Below are positions 22,628-30,386 of a stretch of 33,825 nt of DNA, one piece after another. The position numbers and the translations under genes were made by a program. Where the stretch lies: NCBI GenBank assembly GCA_019306185.1, contig JAFDMD010000022.1:1-33825 (forward strand). The letters are read 5' to 3'. The first letter of the stretch is position 1; the number at the start of each line of letters is the position of its first letter. The notes under the pieces were generated by a model, which saw only the letters and a list, made by a program, of their open reading frames with translations, made no database searches and was not told the DNA's origin. Source of the stretch: Deltaproteobacteria bacterium. Its GTDB lineage: Bacteria; Desulfobacterota; Desulfobacteria; Desulfobacterales; JAFDMD01.

Positions 22628-24490
22628 ATGATAACCATACAAAACATAACAAAAAGTTTCGGCGGAAACATCCTTTTTAAAGATGCCGGATTTAAGTTAA
22701 ACCGAAAAGAAAGAATCGGGCTTGTAGGCAGAAACGGACACGGAAAAACAACCCTGTTTAACATAATTGCAGGATACGAAACGCAGGATAAAGGGAATAT
22801 AAAAATTCCGAAAAATTACCGCATAGGATACGTTCGGCAGCAAATAGATTTTAAAGAAGACACCATTTTAAAAGAAGGAATAATAGGACTTAATCATAAT
22901 GAAAAAGACAGCGTTTGGAAAGTAGAAAAAATACTTACGGGGCTAGGGTTTAGTCAACGGGATTTTAACAAAAGTCCATATAAATTTTCCGGCGGATTTC
23001 AGATTCGTTTAAACCTTGCAAAAACTCTTCTTTCCGAGCCGGATTTGCTTCTTTTGGACGAACCTACAAACTATCTTGATATTACCTCGATAAGATGGAT
23101 TGAAAAATTTTTAAACAACTGGCCCCGCGAACTTATACTTATAACCCACGACCGTAGTTTTATGGATAAAGTTATAACCTGTACAGTAGGAATTCATAGA
23201 AAAAAAATGCGTAAAATTCAAGGTAATACCGAAAAATACTATTATCAAATAGCTGCGGAAGAAGAAATATATGAAAAAACAAGACAAAACGACGAGCGAA
23301 AAAGGCAGGAGATACAGCTTTTTATAACCCGATTTCGAGCAAAAGCAAGATTAGGCGGACTTGTGCAGTCAAGAGTCAAGACTTTGGAAAAACAGGATAA
23401 AAAAGATAAGCTTGAATCAATTACAACCCTTGAATTTTCTTTTAGAGAAAAGCCGGTTAAATGCAGATATGTTATAAGAGCCGAAAACATTAGTTTCGGT
23501 TACGACAAAAATAATCCGCTTATTAAAAACTTAGATTTTAGTCTAACTCCAAACGAAAAAATATGCATTGTAGGCGGAAACGGAAAAGGAAAAACAACCC
23601 TTCTTAAAATTTTGGCAAAAGTATTAAAACAGCAAGAAGGTAAAATGACATACAATTCTAACGCTCAAATCGGATTTTACGAACAAACAAACATATTAAG
23701 CCTAAACCCGGAAAGAAGCGTTATGGAAGAAATACTATATGCAGATAAAGAAACGGATCAGCAGATAGCTCGCAACATAGCCGGAGCAATGATGTTTGAA
23801 CAGGATGCGGCTTTAAAAAAAATAAGGATTCTTTCCGGCGGAGAAAAAGCAAGAGTAATACTTGGCAAACTACTCGTTACCCCTTTAAACCTTTTATTAT
23901 TAGACGAGCCTACCAACCATCTTGATATGGATTCCGCCGGCGCTCTTTTAGCGGCTTTGGATGATTTTAACGGCGCGGTAATAATGGCAACCCATAATGA
24001 AATGTTTTTAAATGCAATTGCTCAAAAACTGATAGTATTTCGGGATGAAAAAGTTTTTCTATTCAACGGAACTTACGCCGATTTTTTGGAAAAAGGAGGA
24101 TGGAATGACGAAGAAACCGGCGGGGAAAAAGCAAATTTTAAAAAAATTACAGAAACGCAAACGGAAAAAATAGGAAAAAAAGAGCTTCGGAAGCTTCGTT
24201 CCGACATACTTGCCGAAAAAATCGAAACAACAAAGCCGATACAAAAAAAAATAGCCCTTTTGGAAGAAGAAATAAATACGGCGGAAAAAAAGATAGCGCT
24301 TATAAACAACCAAATCATAGAAGCATCTAAAAAAGGGGAAGGACCAAAGCTTGCAAAACTTTCGCAGGAAACCGGATTATGCAGACAAATAATAGACGCC
24401 CAATTTAAAGAATACGAACAATCAACCTATCGGCTTGAAAAAGCCGAAGAAAAATATACAAAAAGGCTGGCGGAGTTAGAGGGCTTATAA
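22628..24490 (+). CDS. ABC-F family ATPase (Uup/YheS-like)
   Basis: A 620-residue soluble protein with two ABC domains and no membrane segments. The first has Walker A G34-RNGHGKT, signature FSGGFQIRL and Walker B LLLLDEPTNYLD. The second has Walker A at 316-323 (GGNGKGKT), LSGGEKARV and LLLLDEPTNHLD. The linker between them (about residues 200-280, rich in K/R) is the P-site tRNA interaction motif region. A C-terminal coiled coil (about 530-620) is like Uup. ABC-F proteins act on the ribosome; whether this one is a translation factor or a resistance factor cannot be told. No clear Shine-Dalgarno site is seen because the repeat remnant lies directly upstream. Confidence 0.93.
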   Translation: MITIQNITKSFGGNILFKDAGFKLNRKERIGLVGRNGHGKTTLFNIIAGYETQDKGNIKIPKNYRIGYVRQQIDFKEDTILKEGIIGLNHNEKDSVWKVEKILTGLGFSQRDFNKSPYKFSGGFQIRLNLAKTLLSEPDLLLLDEPTNYLDITSIRWIEKFLNNWPRELILITHDRSFMDKVITCTVGIHRKKMRKIQGNTEKYYYQIAAEEEIYEKTRQNDERKRQEIQLFITRFRAKARLGGLVQSRVKTLEKQDKKDKLESITTLEFSFREKPVKCRYVIRAENISFGYDKNNPLIKNLDFSLTPNEKICIVGGNGKGKTTLLKILAKVLKQQEGKMTYNSNAQIGFYEQTNILSLNPERSVMEEILYADKETDQQIARNIAGAMMFEQDAALKKIRILSGGEKARVILGKLLVTPLNLLLLDEPTNHLDMDSAGALLAALDDFNGAVIMATHNEMFLNAIAQKLIVFRDEKVFLFNGTYADFLEKGGWNDEETGGEKANFKKITETQTEKIGKKELRKLRSDILAEKIETTKPIQKKIALLEEEINTAEKKIALINNQIIEASKKGEGPKLAKLSQETGLCRQIIDAQFKEYEQSTYRLEKAEEKYTKRLAELEGL

Positions 24491-24858
24491 AGATTAGCCG
24501 TTCTTCTATGATAGTTCGCAGATTTCGTCAATCAAGTTTAATCGACAGATGGAAACGCTGCGACGATATTGGCGATAGCTCTTCTTATGCCCCTCAATTG
24601 CGTAAAAAAATCAATAAAATCTCAGAAAAAATAAATTAAATCCGATATATTTTTTAAAAGCTTTAATATTATATTCATTTTATAAGTTGATTTTTTCAAA
24701 TAAGAATAATATATAAAAATTTATGCGGCGTAGGTAGTTATAATTAATTAGTTTATATTATATATTATCTCCGAAAAGTTGCTGCTACATATGATCAAGT
24801 TGCTTCCTCTTTCTTATGGTTAATTCTTATTTCGATTATTTGTATTTGGTTTCCATAA
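24491..24858. other. AT-rich region with possible gene remnants
   Basis: No intact gene. A small frame at 24509-24640 (43 codons, MIVRRFRQSSLIDRWKRC...) and a stop-bounded stretch reading YDQVASSFLWLILISI near 24790-24850 look protein-like but lack ribosome sites. They may be remnants of genes that once stood here. Confidence 0.35.
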
Positions 24859-25137
24859 TTGGGTTTTATCAGATCCGGTTGCCGGCAGTCTCCTACAAAC
24901 GGCGATTTAAGCAGGATTGGGATGTTTATTACATTTAAAAACGCCGTATTGCCGGCTATTCTTTGGTTTGATGATACTAACGAATCCGAAAGTCCGAAAT
25001 TAAGAAAAATCGACTTTCAGAATTTGGAGGAGTTACGTGAAGATTTAGGTCTTAATAGTAACTGGCCGAATGAAGAGCGCAGTATAAGTTGTATTGAAGT
25101 TCGCAGTCAATTTAACAGGCAAACACAAGCTGATTAA
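24859..25137 (+). CDS. Hypothetical 92-residue frame, possibly a gene fragment
   Basis: Starts with TTG. The part from IGMFITFKNAVLPAILWFDD to NLEELREDLGLNSNWPNEE reads like a real acidic cytoplasmic protein, but I do not recognise the family. There is no convincing ribosome site, and the N-terminal 15 residues look non-coding. It may be a fragment, or the real start may be a later codon. It precedes the DUF4258 gene by 48 bases. Confidence 0.35.
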   Translation: MGFIRSGCRQSPTNGDLSRIGMFITFKNAVLPAILWFDDTNESESPKLRKIDFQNLEELREDLGLNSNWPNEERSISCIEVRSQFNRQTQAD

Positions 25138-25185
25138 CCGATAAATACGGCTTGCCCTGTATCTATAGGCGGAAAGAGAAACTTA

Positions 25186-25485
25186 ATGTCAATAGCCGAA
25201 ATTCAAGATGAGATTCAAAAAGGGGAATATCGTATTTCCGAGCATGCAATTAAAAGAATGATTCAAAGGTCTATTGAGCGTTTTGAAATTACAGAGGCAA
25301 TTTTGAGCGGCGAAACTATCGAAGAATGTCCTAAAGATAAATATTTTCCGAGTCGCCTTATTTACGGCAAAACAAAAGCCGGGCGTAAGTTGCATGTTCA
25401 AGTTTCTCTTCCGCCTAATTTAGTGATAGTTACTACTTATGAACCGAAAATTTCAGAATGGATTAATTGTCGAATTAGGAGGTGA
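25186..25485 (+). CDS. DUF4258 protein, toxin-like
   Basis: A 99-residue protein of the DUF4258 family. ISEHAIKRMIQRSI near the N-terminus (residues 17-30) and ECPKDKYFPSRLIYGKTKAGRKLHVQV in the middle are the family core, followed by VIVTTYEPKISEW. Such proteins have a RelE/BrnT-like look and are regularly paired with a small zinc-finger protein, as here, so a toxin role is likely but unproven. GGAAAG lies before the ATG, and the partner gene follows after 3 bases. Confidence 0.85.
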   Translation: MSIAEIQDEIQKGEYRISEHAIKRMIQRSIERFEITEAILSGETIEECPKDKYFPSRLIYGKTKAGRKLHVQVSLPPNLVIVTTYEPKISEWINCRIRR

Positions 25486-25488
25486 AAA

Positions 25489-25728
25489 ATGCAGTGCGTA
25501 TTTTGCGGAGGGAAAGTTAAGGCGCAAAAGGTAACATTTATTTATGACAATAAAAACGATTATTTTTTTATCAAAAACGCGCCTGCCGAAGTTTGCGTTC
25601 AATGCGGCGAAAAAACTTATTCGCCGGAAGTTGCGGACAAGTTAATCCGTCTTGCCAAAAAGAAACTTTTACCTGTTAAAACGATCCGAGTTCCTGTTTT
25701 CGAGTATGCAGGGCTGGCTTCGAGTTAA
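25489..25728 (+). CDS. YgiT-type zinc-finger protein, antitoxin-like
   Basis: A 79-residue protein with two CxxC pairs, C3-V-F-C6 and C36-V-Q-C39, and the tail EVADKLIRLAKKKLLPVKTIRVPVFEYA. This is the N-terminal zinc finger of MqsA/YgiT antitoxins without the HTH domain, the form found with DUF4258 genes. Its AGGAGG ribosome site overlaps the end of the DUF4258 gene, so the two are translated together. The 177 bases up to proV hold nothing convincing. Confidence 0.87.
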   Translation: MQCVFCGGKVKAQKVTFIYDNKNDYFFIKNAPAEVCVQCGEKTYSPEVADKLIRLAKKKLLPVKTIRVPVFEYAGLASS

Positions 25729-25905
25729 TACAATATACGGCTTGTTAAAAAATAGAAGACTTATGTCCGAATTACATAGCAGGCGCGGATTTGAAATAAC
25801 AGAGGGCAAATCGGATTTTTTTTGTTATGCAAAGGGTATCTATTTGCAGCGTAGTATCAACGAACGCGTCGAAGAGAAATTTTATAATAATAAAGGCGGA
25901 GAAAT

Positions 25906-27114
25906 ATGGATGAAGATAAAATAGTAGTTAAAAATCTTTATAAAATATTCGGCTCAAACCCCAAGCATGCCTTATCAATGCTTAAAAAAGGAATGAATAA
26001 ACAGGCGGTATTTGATAAAACAGGTATGAGCGTAGGAGTAAATAATGCAAATTTTGCCGTAAAAAGCGGAGAAATATTTGTTGTGATGGGATTATCCGGC
26101 TCCGGCAAATCTACAATCGTTAGAATGTTAAACAGATTAATAGAGCCTACAGCCGGCGACGTATATGTTGACGGGAAAAATGTTTCCGAAATGAGCCGAG
26201 ATCAGCTTGTAAAATTTCGTCTGAATAACATGAGCATGGTTTTTCAATCATTTGCATTAATGCCGCATCTAACGGTTTTGGAAAATGCGGCTTTCGGGCT
26301 TGAACTTGCAAAAGTTGATAAAAAAAAGCAAAAAGAGCGGGCAACCCAGGCTTTGGCGCAGGTAGGTTTGGCAGGATTAGAAGATTTATATCCCAAACAG
26401 TTAAGCGGAGGAATGCAGCAGCGGGTAGGGCTTGCAAGAGGCTTGGCGGTAGATCCCGACATATTATTAATGGACGAAGCTTTTTCCGCTTTAGACCCTT
26501 TAATCCGAACCGAAATGCAAGACGAGCTTTTAAAACTACAGGAAGAACAACAAAGAACAATCGTATTCATCTCGCACGATTTAGACGAAGCTTTAAGAAT
26601 CGGAGATACAATAGCAATAATGGAAGGCGGAAGAGTTGTTCAGGTAGGCTCGCCCGAAGAAATTTTGCAAAATCCGGCAGATGATTATGTTCGCGCCTTT
26701 TTCAGAGGCGTAGATCCCACCCATGTTATAAAAGCGGGCGATATAGTTCGAGACAGTTATCCTACAATTATAAAAAGTAAAAAAGGAAGCGTCCGAGCAA
26801 CTCATGAATTAATCAGCGGCTACGATCGGGATTTTCTTTATGTTTTAGATGCTAACCGCCGCTTTTTGGGAGTTGTTTCGCCGGAATCCTTACGTCAGGC
26901 TATGGAGAGCGGAAAGCCGGATTCTCCGCTTGAGCAGGCTTTTTTGGAAAAAGCAAAACCCGTAAGTTTAATGGATTCAATGCAGGAAATACTGCCCGAA
27001 GTAGCTTCGTCTCCTTTTCCCATACCTGTAGTTGACCAAAACAACCTTTATAAAGGAGTAGTTTCAAAAAACCGATTTTTAAAAACATTACATAGAACCG
27101 ACACCAAAACTTAA
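25906..27114 (+). CDS. proV: Glycine betaine/proline ABC transporter ATP-binding protein
   Basis: A 402-residue ATPase. Residues about 6-270 are the ABC domain, with Walker A GLSGSGKST, Q-loop VFQSFALMPH, signature LSGGMQQRV, Walker B ILLMDEAFSALD and FISHDLDEA. Two C-terminal CBS domains (about 275-400) are typical of OpuA/ProV, where they sense ionic strength. The N-terminal KNLYKIFGSNPKHAL region is characteristic of ProV. Ribosome site GGCGGAG. First gene of a three-gene operon for osmoprotectant uptake. Confidence 0.96.
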   Translation: MDEDKIVVKNLYKIFGSNPKHALSMLKKGMNKQAVFDKTGMSVGVNNANFAVKSGEIFVVMGLSGSGKSTIVRMLNRLIEPTAGDVYVDGKNVSEMSRDQLVKFRLNNMSMVFQSFALMPHLTVLENAAFGLELAKVDKKKQKERATQALAQVGLAGLEDLYPKQLSGGMQQRVGLARGLAVDPDILLMDEAFSALDPLIRTEMQDELLKLQEEQQRTIVFISHDLDEALRIGDTIAIMEGGRVVQVGSPEEILQNPADDYVRAFFRGVDPTHVIKAGDIVRDSYPTIIKSKKGSVRATHELISGYDRDFLYVLDANRRFLGVVSPESLRQAMESGKPDSPLEQAFLEKAKPVSLMDSMQEILPEVASSPFPIPVVDQNNLYKGVVSKNRFLKTLHRTDTKT

Positions 27115-27142
27115 TAACTATAACAAAACAGAGAAATATATT

Positions 27143-27973
27143 ATGTTTAAAGATAAAATAATCCCTTTGGATATATGGTTTTCCCAATTCGTGGAATGGC
27201 TTGTAGATAATTACAGGGATCTGTTCCAAACATTAAAATGGCCCGTAGAACAAATTTTAACATCATTAGACAAAGGTTTAAATGCCGCGCCTCCGATTTT
27301 AACGATCTGTATCATAGCCGTTATAGCATGGAGATCTACCGGTATGAAAATGGCGGTATTTAGCGCTTTTTCAATGCTCTTTATAGGATTTTTAGGGCTT
27401 TGGAGCGAGGCTATGACAACTTTGGCAATGGTTTTATCCGCAGTAATATTTTGCGTTATATTAGGCGTCCCGCTAGGGATTGCATCCGGACGCAGAGATA
27501 AATTCGAAGCGGGAATCAGACCGGTTCTAGACGCTATGCAAACAACTCCTGCGTTTGTATATCTTGTGCCGATAGTAATGCTTTTTTCCATAGGAAACGT
27601 AGCCGGCGTTTTGGCTACCATAATATTTTCGCTGCCTCCCATAATACGTTTAACCTCTCTTGGAATAAGACAAGTTCACCCCGAACTTGTAGAGGCGGCT
27701 ATGGCGTTCGGCGCTACCAAACGCCAGGTGTTATTTAAAGTTCAAATTCCCCTTGCAATGCCTACAATATTAGCGGGATTAAACCAAACCATAATGATGG
27801 CGCTTTCTATGGCGGTTATTGCTTCTATGATAGGAGCGGGCGGGCTGGGTTCTCCGGTAATATTAGGATTAAATACCCTTGATATAGGCAGAGCCGTAGT
27901 AGGAGGCATAGGGATAGTGTTAATGGCGATTGTGTTAGACAGAATTACTCAATCGCTTGCATCCAAAAAATAG
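27143..27973 (+). CDS. proW: Glycine betaine/proline ABC transporter permease
   Basis: A 276-residue inner-membrane permease with a short amphipathic N-terminus (PLDIWFSQFVEWLVDNY, typical of ProW/OpuAB) and about six or seven membrane spans. The ATPase-contact loop is at EAAMAFGATKRQVLFKVQIP. It starts 28 bases after proV and 104 bases before proX. Confidence 0.95.
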   Translation: MFKDKIIPLDIWFSQFVEWLVDNYRDLFQTLKWPVEQILTSLDKGLNAAPPILTICIIAVIAWRSTGMKMAVFSAFSMLFIGFLGLWSEAMTTLAMVLSAVIFCVILGVPLGIASGRRDKFEAGIRPVLDAMQTTPAFVYLVPIVMLFSIGNVAGVLATIIFSLPPIIRLTSLGIRQVHPELVEAAMAFGATKRQVLFKVQIPLAMPTILAGLNQTIMMALSMAVIASMIGAGGLGSPVILGLNTLDIGRAVVGGIGIVLMAIVLDRITQSLASKK

Positions 27974-28077
27974 TTTTGTTTATTCAGAAATTTTTATGAA
28001 TAAATAGCCAAGCATAACGCAGAAAATGAGCAAAATCCGAAGTTATGCAAAACCATTTAACAACAAAGGAGGATATT

Positions 28078-29106
28078 ATGTTTAAAAAAGTTTTATTAAT
28101 TGTAGCGGTTTTTATGCTGATTTTTTCTGTCGGCGCGTTTGCAGACCAAAACCTGCCGGGTAAAGGAATAACGGTTAAGCCCGCAAGAGCCACTTGGAAC
28201 ACGGGTTTTTTTCAGGAAGCGTTAGTCCGAAAAGGTTTGGAAGCTTTGGGATACAAAGCGGAAGCGCCCAAAGATCTGCAAAACCCCATATTCTATAAAT
28301 CGTTAACGCTCGGAGACGTAGATTATTGGGCAAACGGCTGGTTTCCCAACCATGAAAGCCAAATGCCGAAAAATTTTTCCGAAAGCGCTCAGGCAATAGG
28401 ATATGTGGTTAAAGCCGGAGGCTTACAGGGCTATCTTGTTTCAAAAGATGCCGTTGAAAAATATAACATCAAATCATTAGACGATTTTAAACGAGAAGAG
28501 GTAAAAAAAGCCTTTGATAAAAACAAAGACGGAAAAGCAGACCTTACCGCATGTCCGCCGGGCTGGGGATGCGAAAACGTTATTTCTCATCACATGAAAG
28601 TTTACGAGCTGGAAGACCATATAAATCCGGTTACCGCGGCTTACGAAGCAGGCATGGCTGCGGCTTTGGGAAGCTTTAAAAGCGGAGAGCCCATATTCTT
28701 CTATACATGGGCGCCAAACTGGACAATTTTTAAATTAAAACCGGGAAAAGATGTAATGTGGATTAATGTTCCGGAAATAGCGCCTAAAGACTCTCAAAAA
28801 GCCGCGGTAGATCGAATGACGGCATCCGGCGTAGAAGGCGCGGTTACGGATCCTATAAAACTCGGTTTTGTAGTATCCGATATTAGAATTGTAGCAAATA
28901 AAAGCTTTTTGGAAAAAAACCCCGCCGCAAAAAAATTCTTTGAAGTATTGACCATTCCCTTAAACGATATTAACGCTCAAAATACCTTAATGAACAACGG
29001 AGAAAAAACAGACAAAGACATAAGCCGTCATGCAGATAAATGGATAGCGGATAATCAGGATACTTGGAACAAATGGCTTGACGATGCGCGCGCCGCCGCA
29101 AAATAG
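28078..29106 (+). CDS. proX: Glycine betaine/proline substrate-binding protein
   Basis: A 342-residue periplasmic binding protein. I place the start at 28078, 33 bases inside the longest frame, because AAAGGAGGATATT directly precedes this ATG and the resulting N-terminus MFKKVLLIVAVFMLIFSVGAFA is a clean signal peptide with cleavage after AFA. The mature part contains ARATWNTGFFQEAL, DVDYWANGWFPNHE and FFYTWAPNW, whose tryptophans would form the aromatic box for the quaternary ammonium group, as in E. coli ProX. It completes the proVWX operon and is followed by a terminator. Confidence 0.95.
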   Translation: MFKKVLLIVAVFMLIFSVGAFADQNLPGKGITVKPARATWNTGFFQEALVRKGLEALGYKAEAPKDLQNPIFYKSLTLGDVDYWANGWFPNHESQMPKNFSESAQAIGYVVKAGGLQGYLVSKDAVEKYNIKSLDDFKREEVKKAFDKNKDGKADLTACPPGWGCENVISHHMKVYELEDHINPVTAAYEAGMAAALGSFKSGEPIFFYTWAPNWTIFKLKPGKDVMWINVPEIAPKDSQKAAVDRMTASGVEGAVTDPIKLGFVVSDIRIVANKSFLEKNPAAKKFFEVLTIPLNDINAQNTLMNNGEKTDKDISRHADKWIADNQDTWNKWLDDARAAAK

Positions 29107-29121
29107 TTAACCATATAATAC

Positions 29122-29159
29122 AAAAACGCTTAAAGCTTTTAAAAGCTTTAAGCGTTTTT
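29122..29159. terminator. Bidirectional terminator between proX and the AlbA_2 gene
   Basis: A perfect 38-base palindrome, left half AAAAACGCTTAAAGCTTTT, ending in a T run on both strands. It serves the convergent proX operon and minus-strand operon. Confidence 0.9.
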
Positions 29160-29163
29160 TATT

Positions 29164-30384
29164 TTAAGACGAATAGATCGTTAATAACAATTCGCTGTTG
29201 TCAATCAATTGATAAACCGGTTTTTTACCGGATAATTTTTCGCTTTCATCAATAATTATCGGAACCCCTTCGCCCCGTTTTTCCATCATAAACTGTTTTG
29301 TTTCTGTAATATCAACTTTACACCTTGCAAGCAGGCTTGTTATAAGCTCGTTTCTTGTAGATTGACGCAAAGGAAGGCTTTCTATAGTCATACTGTTCGG
29401 AATTGTTCCGGGCGAATATATTTCAAGTCTGTCGTCAAACATAAACAATCTTATCTTAGAGCCGAATATAGAATAGTCGCGGTGAGCCGCCGCATTTACT
29501 ATCGCTTCGAATACCGCTTTTATGCTAAACTGCGGAATGTCAATGCGCCCCGGATCTTTAATCGCTTTTATTTTCATATTGGCTTGTATAAATTTTACCG
29601 CTTCTATTATCTGTTTATCTAACGGACCCGTAATTTTTTTTGCATTGTTTTGATAATTGGAATTTCTTGCCAAGCCCTTGTACGCAACCGCCTCTATAAA
29701 GGCGTTGGGAATAAATTTTTCGGGGTTATCAGCGCAAAGCAGCGCTCCGGCAACAGTAAGGCGTTTATTACCCGCTTCATCCTTTGTTATAAGTTTTAAT
29801 TTTTCACAAATTGTTTCAAAAGAATCATTGGTTTTAAAATCAAATTTTTTAAACAGATCTTTATTTAAATCGGATATGCTTGTATCCGGAACATGCTGTT
29901 CGTCAAAACGGATTATTCGCGTTTGGCTTCTTTGTTGAAATAATCTTGCCAAAGCTTCGGGCTGCATCTTTCGTTTGGAACTTCCTATACGCTGCAAATA
30001 TCCTCCGGGGCTTTCGTGAACAAAAAGGCTTTTTAAAATATCAACCTTTAAAACAGGAACCGAATCTCCGTTTATATTCGGAAGATTCATTGTTATAATT
30101 TTAACCGAAACAGGCGGCTTAATAGAATCGTTTACAATATCTCTTATTATTGTCTCAAGTTCGTCTAATTTATCTAAATCAATCCCTTCTATTAATTTGG
30201 TTTTATCGTCAACTCCGAATATAATTATTCCGTCTGCGCTATTGGCAAAAGCCGCGATTTCGTCTGCTATCTTATCTCTCGAAATAGCAATTTTTCCCTC
30301 TTTTAATCTAACGCTTTTAAGTTCCAACTCGGAATCTTCTGCCAAATTAATTTTTTCTATAAGTTCGGTTTTTGTATCAAACAT
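29164..30384 (-). CDS. AlbA_2 / GHKL ATPase domain protein
   Basis: A 406-residue protein. The AlbA_2 (Schlafen-like) domain covers about residues 10-135, with SELELKSVRLKEG, EIAAFANSADGIIIFGVDD and GGYLQRIGSSKRKM. A C-terminal GHKL-type ATPase half-domain (HATPase_c_4) has the N-box FEAIVNAAAHRDY at 292-304 and SPGTIPN at 324-330. The winged-helix tail found in many relatives is missing: the protein ends soon after the ATPase part. Relatives are annotated as putative DNA-binding or RecG-C-terminal-like regulators, and Schlafen-like domains can be nucleases, so the function is open. It starts 2 bases after the stop codon of the TrlF-like gene with no good ribosome site of its own, so it must depend on translation of that gene. 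Confidence 0.88.
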   Translation of the reverse strand: MFDTKTELIEKINLAEDSELELKSVRLKEGKIAISRDKIADEIAAFANSADGIIIFGVDDKTKLIEGIDLDKLDELETIIRDIVNDSIKPPVSVKIITMNLPNINGDSVPVLKVDILKSLFVHESPGGYLQRIGSSKRKMQPEALARLFQQRSQTRIIRFDEQHVPDTSISDLNKDLFKKFDFKTNDSFETICEKLKLITKDEAGNKRLTVAGALLCADNPEKFIPNAFIEAVAYKGLARNSNYQNNAKKITGPLDKQIIEAVKFIQANMKIKAIKDPGRIDIPQFSIKAVFEAIVNAAAHRDYSIFGSKIRLFMFDDRLEIYSPGTIPNSMTIESLPLRQSTRNELITSLLARCKVDITETKQFMMEKRGEGVPIIIDESEKLSGKKPVYQLIDNSELLLTIYSS

Positions 30385-30386
30385 AA

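Noticed and set aside
25652-25924. A 90-codon frame between the zinc-finger gene and proV
   Set aside because: It overlaps both genes in another frame, has no ribosome site, and its composition is not protein-like over the first half.
28045-28077. proX start at the earlier ATG (28045)
   Set aside because: It adds 11 residues in front of a perfect signal peptide, and the strong AAAGGAGG site belongs to the ATG at 28078.
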